Made by a program: the position numbers and the translations under genes. The notes below the pieces were generated by a model. It worked only from the letters and a program-made list of their open reading frames with translations, had not been told where the DNA came from and ran no database searches. 64,000 nucleotides of DNA, taken from positions 1-64,000 of the forward strand of contig LMAJ01000006.1 of the NCBI GenBank assembly GCA_001507425.1, given 5' to 3'. This stretch comes from Flavobacteriaceae bacterium CRH. Lineage in GTDB: Bacteria > Bacteroidota > Bacteroidia > Flavobacteriales > Flavobacteriaceae. Shown one piece after another: positions 46,189-55,821 of this stretch (positions are counted from its first letter, which is position 1; every line of letters starts with the position of its first letter).

Positions 46189-46935
46189 ATGAAATTACTA
46201 GAAGGAAAAGTTGCCATTATTACGGGCGCTAGTCGTGGAATTGGGAAAGGAATTGCTGAAGTTTTCGCTAAACACGGTGCAAATGTTGCATTTACCTACA
46301 GTTCATCTGCAGCTTCTGCAGAAGCTTTAGAAGCTGAACTGAACAGTTTAGGAGTTAAAGCAAAAGGATACCAATCGAATGCGGCCGATTTTAATGAAGC
46401 ACAAACTTTTGTAGAAGCTGTTTTAGCTGATTTTGGGACAGTTGACATCTTGATCAACAACGCAGGAATTACAAAAGATAATTTATTAATGCGTATGTCT
46501 GAAGCTGATTTTGACCAGGTTATAGATGTTAACCTGAAATCGGTTTTTAATATGACAAAAGCAATTCAAAAAACTTTTCTTAAGCAACGTGCAGGTTCTA
46601 TCATCAATATTAGTTCTGTAGTAGGAGTTTCAGGAAATGCAGGTCAAACTAATTATGCAGCATCAAAAGCAGGTGCAATTGGTTTTACAAAATCAGTAGC
46701 ATTAGAGTTAGGTTCACGTAATATTCGTTGCAACGCAATCGCTCCTGGATTTATTGAAACAGAAATGACTGCAAAATTATCTGAAGATGTAGTAAAGGGC
46801 TGGAGAGAAGGAATTCCGTTAAAACGCGGAGGAACTACAGAAGATGTTGCCAATGCATGTCTTTTCTTAGCTTCAGACATGAGTGCTTACATTACAGGAC
46901 AAGTACTTAATGTTTGCGGAGGAATGCTAACTTAA
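46189..46935 (+). CDS. fabG: 3-oxoacyl-ACP reductase FabG
   Basis: A 248-residue classical short-chain reductase that reduces 3-oxoacyl-ACP with NADPH in fatty acid elongation. It has the cofactor motif TGASRGIGKGIAEVF at the N-terminus, the NNAGITKDN segment and the catalytic Ser, Tyr and Lys in ISSVVGVSGNAGQTNYAASKAG. The tail GQVLNVCGGML is typical. The ATG at 46189 (MKLLEGKVAIIT) is chosen although the frame is open for 19 more codons upstream. Other SDR substrates cannot be excluded, but the sequence fits FabG closely. Confidence 0.9.
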   Translation: MKLLEGKVAIITGASRGIGKGIAEVFAKHGANVAFTYSSSAASAEALEAELNSLGVKAKGYQSNAADFNEAQTFVEAVLADFGTVDILINNAGITKDNLLMRMSEADFDQVIDVNLKSVFNMTKAIQKTFLKQRAGSIINISSVVGVSGNAGQTNYAASKAGAIGFTKSVALELGSRNIRCNAIAPGFIETEMTAKLSEDVVKGWREGIPLKRGGTTEDVANACLFLASDMSAYITGQVLNVCGGMLT

Positions 46936-47016
46936 TATTGTTAATTGTTGATGGTTTGTTGTTTATTGTTCTGCAACCAAAAACTATAAACTCAAAACTA
47001 TAAACTAAAAATATAT

Positions 47017-49044
47017 ATGACTACAAACACGATTTTATTATTATTACTTTCTTTAGTAATAGCAGGTGGTTTGTCGTTTTTTCAATATTTTTTCAAAGCC
47101 AAAAACAAATCAAATGTGATTTGGTTTTTGGCTTTTTTGCGTTTTCTGGCCATTTTCGGATTATTGCTTTTATTAATTAATCCAATCATCACCAAAAATG
47201 CACTTGAAATTACCAAAACGCCTTTGGCAATTGCGGTAGATAATTCAAGTTCGATTACAGCCTTAAAATCAGATAAAAAAGTTGTTGAATTATATCAAAA
47301 ACTAGTTTCGAATCCAGCACTAAAAGAAAAATTTGAAATTCAGTCTTATCAATTTGATGCCGATTTTAAAACCTCGGAGCAATTTGATTTTAAAGGAAAA
47401 CAAACCAATTTAGATGAAGTTGCAAAAAACTTAAAAAGCATCAACAAAAACCTGATTTTCCCAACGGTTATCATTACCGACGGAAATCAAACTACAGGAA
47501 ACGATTATGTATATCGTTTTGATCCTGTCAATAAAGTTTATCCTTTGGTTGTGGGAGATACAACCACGTTTTTTGATTTAAAAATCAATCAATTAAACGT
47601 CAATAAATACGCTTTTCATAAAAATAAATTCCCCGTTGAAGTTTTTCTGCAATATGCGGGCGATAAAAATACAACAGCAAATTTTACTATTTCGCAAGGA
47701 AATACAGTTGTAGCAAAAGAAAGTGTTTCATTTTCTCCATCAAAAAAAACAGCAACTTTAAATCTGCTTTTACCTGCAGATAAAGTAGGTTTACAAATTT
47801 TTAAAGCCAGTATTTCATCCAACTTAAAAGAGAAAAACAGTTACAATAATATCAAGAACTTTGCTGTCGAAATTATAGATCAAAAATCGACAATTGCAAT
47901 AGTTTCAGCTATAAACCATCCTGATGTTGCGGCGCTAAAAAGTTCCATAGAAGTTAATGCGCAACGCAAAGTAATTTTAGTTAAACCAAATGAACTGAAT
48001 TTATTGCAAGAAGCTTCAGTTTTAGTTTTATATCAGCCAAATACAGCCTTCAAAGCTATTTTTGATAATAATAAATTGGCAGGAACAAACACTTTTATAA
48101 TTACAGGAAACAGTACCGATTTTAATTTTCTGAACCAACAACAGAATAATCTGGTATTTAAAATGAGCAATCAAATAGAAGATTATTTAACTGAATTTCA
48201 ACCTCAGTTTAATTTGTTTGCGATTGATAATATAGGTTTTGAAAATTTCCCGCCATTGCAAAATTTATTCGGAACCATTACAACAAACGGAAATGTTTCT
48301 GTTTTACTTTCTTCAAAAATTAGAAACGTTTCTACCAATGCGCCGCTATTGGCTTTCGCCGAAAATCAAGGCAAACGAACAGCTTTTCTTTTAGGAGAAA
48401 ATAGCTGGAAATGGCGTTTGCAAAGCCATATCGATAATCAGTCATTTGATAAATATGACGTTTTTGTTGATAAAATAATTCAGTATTTGGCAACATCAAC
48501 ATCAAAAAAATCATTGGTTGTAACGCACGAAAGCTTTTATAATTCAGGAGAAGCAATTGTCATCAACGCACAATACTTCAATAAAAATTATGAGTTTGAT
48601 GAAAAAGCAAGATTAACAATCACCGTTACAAACGCTGCAAACAAACAAACTAAAAACTACGATTTATTAAAAGGAAATAATTCATTTGCAGCAAATCTGG
48701 ATGGTTTGGCAGCGGGAAAATATAATTTCTCCGTAAAAGAATTAAATTCGAACACTTCCTATTCAAGTCATTTTGAAATTTTAGATTTCGATATCGAAAA
48801 ACAATTTGTAAACCCTGATGTTGTAAAACTAAAACAACTAGCATTGCAAACCAACGGAAAAGCTTTTTTTGAAAATCAGGCCGATGATTTGATTCAGCAA
48901 CTTTTAGAAAACAAAGAATACAAATCAATAGAAAAAAATATTTCTACAAAAACTCCTTTAATTGATTGGGTTTGTTTGTTGATTTTAATTGCAGCTTTAT
49001 TAACGATAGAATGGTTTGTTAGAAAATATAATGGGTTGTTGTAA
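47017..49044 (+). CDS. VWA-like membrane protein
   Basis: A 675-residue protein with two N-terminal membrane helices (about 5-25 and 35-60) and one at the C-terminus (about 652-668, WVCLLILIAALLTIEWFV). Soon after the second helix, the segment PLAIAVDNSSSI gives a DxSxS motif as in von Willebrand A metal sites, followed by the strand TVIITDGNQTTGND. The middle consists of beta-rich domains, with a KRTAFLLGENSWKWRLQ segment as in Bacteroidota BatA-like or glutamine-amidotransferase-like membrane proteins. No enzyme site was seen. It lies 81 bp after fabG. Function unknown. Confidence 0.7.
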   Translation: MTTNTILLLLLSLVIAGGLSFFQYFFKAKNKSNVIWFLAFLRFLAIFGLLLLLINPIITKNALEITKTPLAIAVDNSSSITALKSDKKVVELYQKLVSNPALKEKFEIQSYQFDADFKTSEQFDFKGKQTNLDEVAKNLKSINKNLIFPTVIITDGNQTTGNDYVYRFDPVNKVYPLVVGDTTTFFDLKINQLNVNKYAFHKNKFPVEVFLQYAGDKNTTANFTISQGNTVVAKESVSFSPSKKTATLNLLLPADKVGLQIFKASISSNLKEKNSYNNIKNFAVEIIDQKSTIAIVSAINHPDVAALKSSIEVNAQRKVILVKPNELNLLQEASVLVLYQPNTAFKAIFDNNKLAGTNTFIITGNSTDFNFLNQQQNNLVFKMSNQIEDYLTEFQPQFNLFAIDNIGFENFPPLQNLFGTITTNGNVSVLLSSKIRNVSTNAPLLAFAENQGKRTAFLLGENSWKWRLQSHIDNQSFDKYDVFVDKIIQYLATSTSKKSLVVTHESFYNSGEAIVINAQYFNKNYEFDEKARLTITVTNAANKQTKNYDLLKGNNSFAANLDGLAAGKYNFSVKELNSNTSYSSHFEILDFDIEKQFVNPDVVKLKQLALQTNGKAFFENQADDLIQQLLENKEYKSIEKNISTKTPLIDWVCLLILIAALLTIEWFVRKYNGLL

Positions 49045-49469
49045 ATTTCGATTTATCAACAAAATATAGTTATAGCTTTTCGTTGTCGAAATTAATTTTT
49101 AAATAAATTTTTGTTACTATTGATTTCAATCAAATTAAAAAATGATATTTTTATAAGTATTGTCATTAATGGGATATGTGGGTTGGTTAGATAATAACTA
49201 TTAAAATATGTAGTTCCTACGGAACAAAATTGCGACTTAAATCACATACTACCAATATATAATCTCTACGAGATATACTTATACTTTTGTATCAATATTA
49301 AATTGATATAATCTACAACAATACTCCGTTAGGAGTAACATATTGGTAGAATTTAAAAACAACCAAGTAAATTTGTCCCGTAGGGACTACATATCACAAG
49401 ATTCACTTTCATAGATATAAATCCGTGTAAATTAGTGAAATTTGTGTTTCATTTTCAAATCAATAAATT
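49045..49469. other. Gene-free stretch with a chain of mini-hairpins
   Basis: This 425-bp stretch has no credible reading frame. It contains four short hairpins at 49213, 49262, 49323 and 49375, described as one repeat element, and AT-rich DNA elsewhere. No clear promoter box was found for the LysR gene that follows. Confidence 0.7.
49213..49387. repeat. Chain of four mini-hairpins with co-varying stems
   Basis: GTTCC-TAC-GGAAC (49213-49225), ATCTC-TAC-GAGAT (49262-49274), ACTCC-GTTA-GGAGT (49323-49336) and GTCCC-GTA-GGGAC (49375-49387). The five-base stems differ in sequence but all pair perfectly. Similar units occur in composite repeats A and B. Confidence 0.7.
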
Positions 49470-50366
49470 ATGGATTTCAGGCTAAAAGTTTTCTACACCG
49501 TTGCGCTCCGCCTTAACTTTACTAAAGCGGCAACAGAATTGTATATTACGCAGCCAGCCGTTTCTAAACATATTCAGGAACTTGAAGAAACCTATAAAAC
49601 GAAACTTTTTGAAAGAAACGGTTCTAAAATTGCCTTAACTCCAGCTGGAGAAATCCTTTTAAAACATACCAAAAATATCTTCGAAATTTACCGCGAAATC
49701 GATTTTGATATGAGTTCATTCATCAGCGAACGTCAGGGTTTATTAAGGTTAGGAACAAGTACGACAATTTCACAATATATTATTTCTCCGGTTCTAGCTC
49801 GTTTTCATCAAAAGCAAAAAGAAATAAAAGTCAATTTGCTAAATGGAAATACAGAACAAATTGAAAACGCTTTAATCAACAAGGAAATCGAAATTGGAAT
49901 TGTAGAAGGACAATCCAAAAATCAATCTATTAAATATGTACAATTTTTAAAAGATGAATTGGTTTTGGTTTGCAGCAGTAAAAATCCTTTAGCAAAACAG
50001 AATGAAATTTCGCTTGACGATTTAAAATCACTTCAATTTATAACAAGAGAACGAGGTTCTGGAACACTTGAAGTTATAGAATATGCTTTGAAACAAGTTG
50101 GCGTAAAGTTTTCAGATTTGCAAATCGAAATGCAGTTAGGAAGTACAGAAAGCATAAAATCGTATTTATTAAATTCAGATTGTTTTGCATTCATGTCAAT
50201 ACACGCAGTTGATAAAGAGCTTAAAAATAATGAATTGATTGTTTTAGATGTAGATAATTTATCCATCGAAAGATACTTTTACATCATTACATTACTCGGG
50301 AAATCAGATCCTTTATCAGAGTTATTTATCCAAAATATTTCATCTTACTATAACCTGAAGTTATAG
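49470..50366 (+). CDS. LysR family transcription regulator
   Basis: A 298-residue LysR regulator. The winged helix is at residues 1-65 (FYTVALRLNFTKAATELYITQPAVSKHIQELE), followed by the linker helix and a periplasmic-binding-protein-like effector domain with the LLRLGTSTTISQYIISPVL strand. It lies 73 bp upstream of a YeiH-type transporter gene in the same direction. LysR-YeiH pairs are common and the regulator is usually taken to control the transporter, often in sulfur metabolism. Confidence 0.9.
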   Translation: MDFRLKVFYTVALRLNFTKAATELYITQPAVSKHIQELEETYKTKLFERNGSKIALTPAGEILLKHTKNIFEIYREIDFDMSSFISERQGLLRLGTSTTISQYIISPVLARFHQKQKEIKVNLLNGNTEQIENALINKEIEIGIVEGQSKNQSIKYVQFLKDELVLVCSSKNPLAKQNEISLDDLKSLQFITRERGSGTLEVIEYALKQVGVKFSDLQIEMQLGSTESIKSYLLNSDCFAFMSIHAVDKELKNNELIVLDVDNLSIERYFYIITLLGKSDPLSELFIQNISSYYNLKL

Positions 50367-50439
50367 TCGATTGTAAATAACGATTGGCGATTTCAATATA
50401 AAGGGCAGACCTTTGTAAGGTAATATCAAGTACCTTATT

Positions 50440-51417
50440 TTGAAAACGCAACAACATTCAGCAGCACATTTAGTAGAAGTTAACCTTTATTTTCAGCAAT
50501 CTCTTTTTGCTGCGGTTATCGTTTTGTGTTTATTCTCAATTATTTCTCCGCCAATTGCTTTATTGTTAGGCGTTTTGATTGTCAATATTTTCGGAAATCC
50601 GTTTGTAACATTCAACAGCAAAGCGATTACTTTTTTACTTCAGTTTTCGGTTGTAGGTTTAGGTTTCGGAATGAATGCTACATCAGCAATTTCAGCAGGA
50701 AAAGAAGGTCTTTTGTTAACCATATTTTCTATTTTCAGCACTTTAATTTTCGGGACACTTTTAGGAAAATGGCTTAAAACCGATAAAAAAACATCGCATT
50801 TAATTTCTTGTGGAACCGCAATTTGTGGCGGAAGTGCTATTGCGGCCATTTCTCCGGTAATAAAATCAAATGAAAACCAGACTTCTATAGCTCTGGGAGT
50901 TATTTTTGTATTGAATTCTATCGCATTATTTGCTTTCCCATTTATTGGTCATCAACTTGATTTGTCTCAAAGAGAATTCGGTTTGTGGTGTGCTATTGCC
51001 ATTCACGATACAAGTTCTGTCGTTGGTGCGGCCAATAAATACGGAACTGAAGCTTTGCAAATTGCAACAACGGTAAAGCTTGCCAGAGCATTATGGATTA
51101 TTCCGATTTCACTTCTAACGGCTGCAATTTTCAAAAAGCAACAGGGAAGCACCGGAACAAAAATAAAAATCCCATATTTTATTGGTTTGTTTATTTTGGC
51201 AATGCTTTTCAATACCTATGTACCCGCAACAGCTATTATTGCTCCGTCAATTGTTAGCATTGCTAAAATTGGTTTGACCATAACTTTGTTTTTAATAGGA
51301 GCAACTTTAAATATAAACTCTTTAAAAACAGTAGGAGTGAAGCCTTTATTACAAGGCGTTTTTCTTTGGATATTTATTGCAGGTTTGAGTTTAATTTCGA
51401 TTATTTATCTGAATTAA
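50440..51417 (+). CDS. YeiH/UPF0324 family putative sulfate exporter
   Basis: A 325-residue membrane protein with nine or ten helices and family motifs: FVTFNSKAITFLLQFSVVGLGFGMN, then the SCGTAICGGSAIAAISPVI re-entrant-like segment and CAIAIHDTSSVVGAANKYG. The family is annotated as putative sulfate exporters on weak evidence. The start is a TTG at 50440; a stop codon lies 24 bp upstream in frame and no ATG or GTG is available before conserved sequence begins. Confidence 0.85.
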   Translation: MKTQQHSAAHLVEVNLYFQQSLFAAVIVLCLFSIISPPIALLLGVLIVNIFGNPFVTFNSKAITFLLQFSVVGLGFGMNATSAISAGKEGLLLTIFSIFSTLIFGTLLGKWLKTDKKTSHLISCGTAICGGSAIAAISPVIKSNENQTSIALGVIFVLNSIALFAFPFIGHQLDLSQREFGLWCAIAIHDTSSVVGAANKYGTEALQIATTVKLARALWIIPISLLTAAIFKKQQGSTGTKIKIPYFIGLFILAMLFNTYVPATAIIAPSIVSIAKIGLTITLFLIGATLNINSLKTVGVKPLLQGVFLWIFIAGLSLISIIYLN

Positions 51418-51567
51418 TTTTTTTACCATATAAGTTATATAAGTTCATTTAATATAATATTCGAAAGATTGCTTTTTTATTTCCTTTTTTTGAAATTCAC
51501 AGTAATTTTTTATTTCAAAAATCGCATAAACTTTAATATGAATTTATATAACTTATATCGTGAAAAA

Positions 51568-52524
51568 TTATTTTAAGTTTGAAAATTTCACAACAGGCTT
51601 GCCTACAATAGTATAACGCTTTCCTTTAAATAAAAAATGTCTTTCAATTACAAAATTAAATTGCTTTTTAGTTTTGGCCATTCCGGCAATTTCACTTGGT
51701 AAATCTACTTCATAATCATCTTCAGTACCTTTTGCTTTTTTATAGGAACCAGTTGTTGTTATGACAAAATCCCTGAAAAACTTTTTATTATTATCGTTTA
51801 CAACCGTGTAAGAACTTGACCACTCTGAGCTGCTGCTGTTAAAAAGAGTATAATAATTCACTTCCATTAAAGGCTGGTATTTCCCATCAAAACCAACAAG
51901 AAGATAAAGATTACCGGAATATGGGGCGCCTCCTCCGCCATTGGCATGTACAAGTGTTAATGCGTATTGGTCTTCACCAATTTGTACCAATTTTGGCACG
52001 GGAGATTGAGCAAAAGAACCAAAAGCCTGAATGGCAGGCTGAAAAGATTTCATTTCCCAGGTATTATCATTTTTTGCAAATTTGGCAACGCCTAGAAGAC
52101 CTCCTGTAAATCTGCTCGTCTGCAATCCGTCAGCATCATAAACAGAATGATTAAAAACAAGAAACTTAAATTGGTTTCCTTTAGAATCTGAGTAGTCAAT
52201 TGTGGTAAGTAATCTTGTAGCAACACCATTGGTATAAGGAAATAATTGATCTCCTTCTTCACCATTTGCATCAGTATAAGCAACAGGTTTACAGCTTTTA
52301 CATTTCCAGCTCATAAAAGTGTTATGATCTGACATATTGTATAGTTTACCCGGAAATAACTTTTGCATTGTTTTAAGAGGATCTAATTGTCCTGAAACGA
52401 ATAATGTTCTTTTGGTATTTAAAATAGTGTCGCTAACGTTTTTAAGCTGCACAATGTCATCATTTTGTGCTGAACAAATCGAAATAAAAAGAAAGGAAAC
52501 AATACTGGATAGAATACGGCGCAT
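51568..52524 (-). CDS. Exported protein of unknown function
   Basis: A 318-residue protein with a signal peptide (1-19, ending ICSA before Gln). It has a CKSCKPV motif at about residues 76-82 that could bind metal or form a disulfide, and a glycine-rich ANGGGGAPYSGNLYLL segment. The rest looks beta-rich. No family was recognised. It is convergent with the YeiH gene and divergent from the phospholipase-like gene. Confidence 0.65.
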   Translation of the reverse strand: MRRILSSIVSFLFISICSAQNDDIVQLKNVSDTILNTKRTLFVSGQLDPLKTMQKLFPGKLYNMSDHNTFMSWKCKSCKPVAYTDANGEEGDQLFPYTNGVATRLLTTIDYSDSKGNQFKFLVFNHSVYDADGLQTSRFTGGLLGVAKFAKNDNTWEMKSFQPAIQAFGSFAQSPVPKLVQIGEDQYALTLVHANGGGGAPYSGNLYLLVGFDGKYQPLMEVNYYTLFNSSSSEWSSSYTVVNDNNKKFFRDFVITTTGSYKKAKGTEDDYEVDLPSEIAGMAKTKKQFNFVIERHFLFKGKRYTIVGKPVVKFSNLK

Positions 52525-52672
52525 AGGTTAAGATTTGGAAATGAAAACAAAACAAATCTACAAAGAACTTTTAGAAATAGAAGAAGATTTCAATACTTCT
52601 CTTTTATAAATAAATAAAAATTAATTTTATATAATCTTAGGCCGTATTGCTTTGAATTATGCTTAAATAAAA

Positions 52673-52680
52673 TAAATTTG
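52673..52680 (+). promoter_or_regulatory. Promoter of the zinc phospholipase/nuclease-like gene
   Basis: TAAATTTG with TTTG at 52651-52654, 18 bases upstream, close to the Bacteroidota consensus. The start codon at 52701 is 20 bases further on. Confidence 0.6.
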
Positions 52681-52700
52681 CACCCTCAAACAAATTACAA

Positions 52701-53699
52701 ATGAAAAATTCTAAAATGAAACCAAAACTAATCGCCTTATTCGTATTAGCCATTGGTTTTTTGACATTATCCTGGGGAATCGTTGGCCACGAACGTATTA
52801 ATAAAGCTGCAGTAATGGCTTTACCACATCCAATCCAGATTTTCTTTTACAATCATATTGATTTTATTACACAAGAAGCTTCAGTACCGGATATTCGTAA
52901 ATATGCCTTGAATTATAAAGATGAAAATCCGAGACATTATTTAGATATGGAAAATTTTGGTTCTGCAGACAGTTTACCAAAAACCTTAGAAGAAGCTAAG
53001 AAAAAATACGATGCTAAATTCTTGAATGACAACGGGATTTTACCGTGGTACATAGAAGATATGATGGCTAAATTAACCAAAGCTTTTAAAGATAAAAACA
53101 GAGCAGAAATCTTATTTCTTGCCGCAGATTTAGGCCATTATATAGGAGATGCGCATATGCCGCTGCATACTTCTGCAAATCATGACGGACAATTGAGCGA
53201 TCAAAAAGGAATTCATTCTCTTTGGGAAAGCAGATTACCTGAATTATATGCTAAAAATTACAAGTTAAATGTTCCTCAGGCACAGTATTACGCAGATGTT
53301 CATAAAGCAATCTGGGATATGATTAATGATACACACAGTTTAGCGAAGCCTTTATTAGACATTGACAAAAAATTAAGAACTTCAACACCAGAAAATCAGG
53401 TTTTTAAAATGGATGCCGATGGAAAAGTATTAAAAAGCAAATATAATACGGCTGTTTTCTCAGATGAATATGCGAAGAAACTGCATCAGGAATTAAACGG
53501 AATGGTTGAAAATCAAATGAAAAAAGCTATTTCTGCAACTGCGAGTTTTTGGTATACTGCATGGGTAAATGCCGGAAAACCAGATTTAAGTGATTTAGAT
53601 GCAGCATCAGTTACACAAAGAAATAATCAGGCTTTAAAAGATGATTTAAAATTGTTTCAAAGTGGTGACTTATTTGGAATGAGAAATCAGAATGACTAG
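52701..53699 (+). CDS. Exported zinc phospholipase C / S1-P1 nuclease-like protein
   Basis: A 332-residue exported protein with a signal segment (about 1-24). The mature N-terminus WGIVGHERIN places Trp and His where this superfamily has its first zinc ligands. Further ligands are in PRHYLDME, LGHYIGDAHMPLHTSANH and KGIHSLWE. These match the three-zinc site of phospholipase C and S1/P1 nucleases. The substrate, phospholipid or nucleic acid, cannot be told. A methionine at codon 6 is an alternative start. A strong bidirectional terminator follows. Confidence 0.85.
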   Translation: MKNSKMKPKLIALFVLAIGFLTLSWGIVGHERINKAAVMALPHPIQIFFYNHIDFITQEASVPDIRKYALNYKDENPRHYLDMENFGSADSLPKTLEEAKKKYDAKFLNDNGILPWYIEDMMAKLTKAFKDKNRAEILFLAADLGHYIGDAHMPLHTSANHDGQLSDQKGIHSLWESRLPELYAKNYKLNVPQAQYYADVHKAIWDMINDTHSLAKPLLDIDKKLRTSTPENQVFKMDADGKVLKSKYNTAVFSDEYAKKLHQELNGMVENQMKKAISATASFWYTAWVNAGKPDLSDLDAASVTQRNNQALKDDLKLFQSGDLFGMRNQND

Positions 53700-53747
53700 G
53701 AAGTTTTTTTAGTTTCATGTTTCAAGTTTCATGTTTCATGTTGGAAC

Positions 53748-53787
53748 AAAAAAGGCTCAAATTTCAATTGAAATTTGAGCCTTTTTT
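53748..53787. terminator. Bidirectional terminator, perfect 40-base palindrome
   Basis: AAAAAAGGCTCAAATTTCAA is followed directly by its exact reverse complement, giving a stem with A and T runs on both sides. It lies between the convergent phospholipase-like and AraC genes and would end transcription from both directions. Confidence 0.9.
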
Positions 53788-53934
53788 ATCTTTTTTTGTT
53801 TCATCTTAACAAATAGAGATCACATCCGAAAGCAACAAGCTGTGAATCCGTCTCAATAGAAATGAAAAGTAGCAATTCCTTAAAGAAAACCTCTGTCCCT
53901 CTGAACCTCTTCACCTTTGTCCCTCAAAAAAAAA

Positions 53935-54864
53935 CTAATTCACATGCAGTAATTGATATTGTTTAGGCGTAATTCCTTCGTGTTTTTTGAATAATCTTAT
54001 AAAGTAATTAGCATCTTCAAAACCAGATAAATAACACACTTCATTAATTTGAATTCCGGGATTTTGGAGTAATTTTTTAGCGTGTTTAACTTTTTCATTC
54101 AAAACATACTCAATCGGGCTCATTCCTAATTCTCGTTTAAAAAAGCGATAGAAAGAAGTGGTGCTCATACAGGCTTTATCGCTCAGGCTTTTCATGTTGA
54201 AATTTTCTTTTAAGTTGAGTTTAATAAATTCTGTTACTTCAAAAATGGGATTATTGGCATGAACCGTAACGCCTTCATCAATTGATTTTATGGTTTGAGT
54301 CTGAATGATCCGAATTAATAATTCCTGTAAAGTCAAGTCTGCCAAAGCATCTTTGGTTATAGAAGTGCTCATGCATTCTTTTATAAGTTTGTTTATTGTT
54401 GCTGCGAGATCTACATTATTATAAAAAAAATAATTCTGATAATTTAATTGCCAAAAAACGTCCTTCCCTTCTTTAGGATAACGTTCGTTCAGAAAATTTA
54501 AAGTATCGGTTATTTTAGCTTTATCAATGGCTAAAGCCAGACATTGTGTTGGGTTATTTTTACTGGCTTCCGGAAAATCAATTTTCATTTCAATATTCGA
54601 CGGAATAACAACAGTTTCTCCGGGCAAATAATCAAATCCGGGTTCATCAAAAAGATGCATTATTTTTTTGCCGCGCAACATGCTTGTTACTACAAAATCA
54701 TTAAATTTTAAAGGAACTAATTTAGAAGATTCATACGTTTCAAAAAGATTTAATTCGCAATGATTTAGTGTATAGACACTTCTGTTTTCAACGAGCGTTT
54801 TTAATGATTTTTCATTGGATAAATGAGGCGGATGAATTAAAACACGTTGATTTTGCATTGCCAT
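53935..54864 (-). CDS. AraC family regulator (second)
   Basis: A 309-residue regulator with an N-terminal cupin-like sensor (about 1-190, including GETVVIPSNIEMKIDFPEAS) and a C-terminal AraC domain: SLSDKACMSTTSFYRFFKRELGMSPIEYV and EVCYLSGFEDANYFIRLFKKHEGITPKQY. It is 65 bp downstream of the second bestrophin on the same strand, in a row with the RND efflux genes. It differs clearly from the AraC protein at 9867, so the two are not recent copies. Confidence 0.9.
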   Translation of the reverse strand: MAMQNQRVLIHPPHLSNEKSLKTLVENRSVYTLNHCELNLFETYESSKLVPLKFNDFVVTSMLRGKKIMHLFDEPGFDYLPGETVVIPSNIEMKIDFPEASKNNPTQCLALAIDKAKITDTLNFLNERYPKEGKDVFWQLNYQNYFFYNNVDLAATINKLIKECMSTSITKDALADLTLQELLIRIIQTQTIKSIDEGVTVHANNPIFEVTEFIKLNLKENFNMKSLSDKACMSTTSFYRFFKRELGMSPIEYVLNEKVKHAKKLLQNPGIQINEVCYLSGFEDANYFIRLFKKHEGITPKQYQLLHVN

Positions 54865-54929
54865 TAAATTTTTGAGTAGACTCTAAATTTAATGAAAATA
54901 AATACAACTAAATCAGATTTAACGTTTTA

Positions 54930-55793
54930 TTAAATCAGTTCTTCGATATGTTTTTTGATATTTTCCGATATTTTTTTCGTTGGCAAATCATTTTCATCAT
55001 CACCAAACGGATCTTCAATTTCTTCTGCAATAAGTTCTAAACTCGCCAATACATAAAATATAAAAACAACTACAGGAGCTACCAGATATCCCAAACTTAC
55101 GGAATATCCAAATGGTAATGTCATCGTATAGAAAAAGATGAATTTCTTGATGAAAGCGCTGTAAGAGTAGGGAATAGGTGTGTTTTTTATTCTTTCGCAA
55201 GCGCCGCAAATATCCGTAAACGATTGTAATTCGTCGTTTAAAATTCGGAGTTGATCGCCAGAGAGTTTTTTTGTTTCGTATAAGTCATTAATCTTATGAA
55301 ACATCATTCTTTTAACCTGATTAGGCTTGTGTTTATGATGGTCTATTTCTAAATCGACATCTTCAAAAAGCTGTTTGCTAATTTCATCATCTTTTAGGTG
55401 TTTATGCAGAATGTCAGCGTATAATGGAATAAATTTCCTGAAAAATTTCCTGTCGTTTTCATCTTTCAGCATTGCCGAAAGTTTAATGGTAAGGTTTCGG
55501 CTGCTGTTTACAAGGCCGCCCCATAATTTACGTCCTTCCCACCAACGATCGTAGGCAGTATTGGTTCTAAAAACAAGCAATAATGAAATTACAAAACCCA
55601 ACATTCCGTGCATAATTGGAATATTGTGGATATAATCATTTTTTCCAATTTTAAAATATTCAACTTCAAGATAACCTACTGCAGCAGCATAAATTCCGAT
55701 AGCAAGCATAATCGGAAATAATTTTCTAACAGTATCTGATTTATGAAAATGGAAAATAAAGGTAAACCAATCTTTGGTATTATATGAGATCAT
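54930..55793 (-). CDS. Bestrophin family anion channel protein (second)
   Basis: A 287-residue membrane protein with the bestrophin signature RTNTAYDRWWEGRKLWGGLVNSSRNL at about residues 75-100 in complete form, two paired hydrophobic blocks (about 25-75 and 205-255) and the family ending EEIEDPFGDDENDLP. It is closer to the usual bacterial bestrophins (KpBest-like) than the 335-residue protein at 8859. It lies between tolC-like and AraC genes on the minus strand, with gaps of 28 and 65 bp. Confidence 0.9.
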   Translation of the reverse strand: MISYNTKDWFTFIFHFHKSDTVRKLFPIMLAIGIYAAAVGYLEVEYFKIGKNDYIHNIPIMHGMLGFVISLLLVFRTNTAYDRWWEGRKLWGGLVNSSRNLTIKLSAMLKDENDRKFFRKFIPLYADILHKHLKDDEISKQLFEDVDLEIDHHKHKPNQVKRMMFHKINDLYETKKLSGDQLRILNDELQSFTDICGACERIKNTPIPYSYSAFIKKFIFFYTMTLPFGYSVSLGYLVAPVVVFIFYVLASLELIAEEIEDPFGDDENDLPTKKISENIKKHIEELI

Positions 55794-55821
55794 TTAAGTT
55801 TGTTTTGGAAACAAATTTAAA

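Noticed and set aside
53711..53742. Tandem TTTCATG/TTTCAAG units as a repeat array
   Set aside because: Only a few short imperfect units next to a terminator; similar stuttering occurs in other gaps of this AT-rich genome and no longer period is seen.
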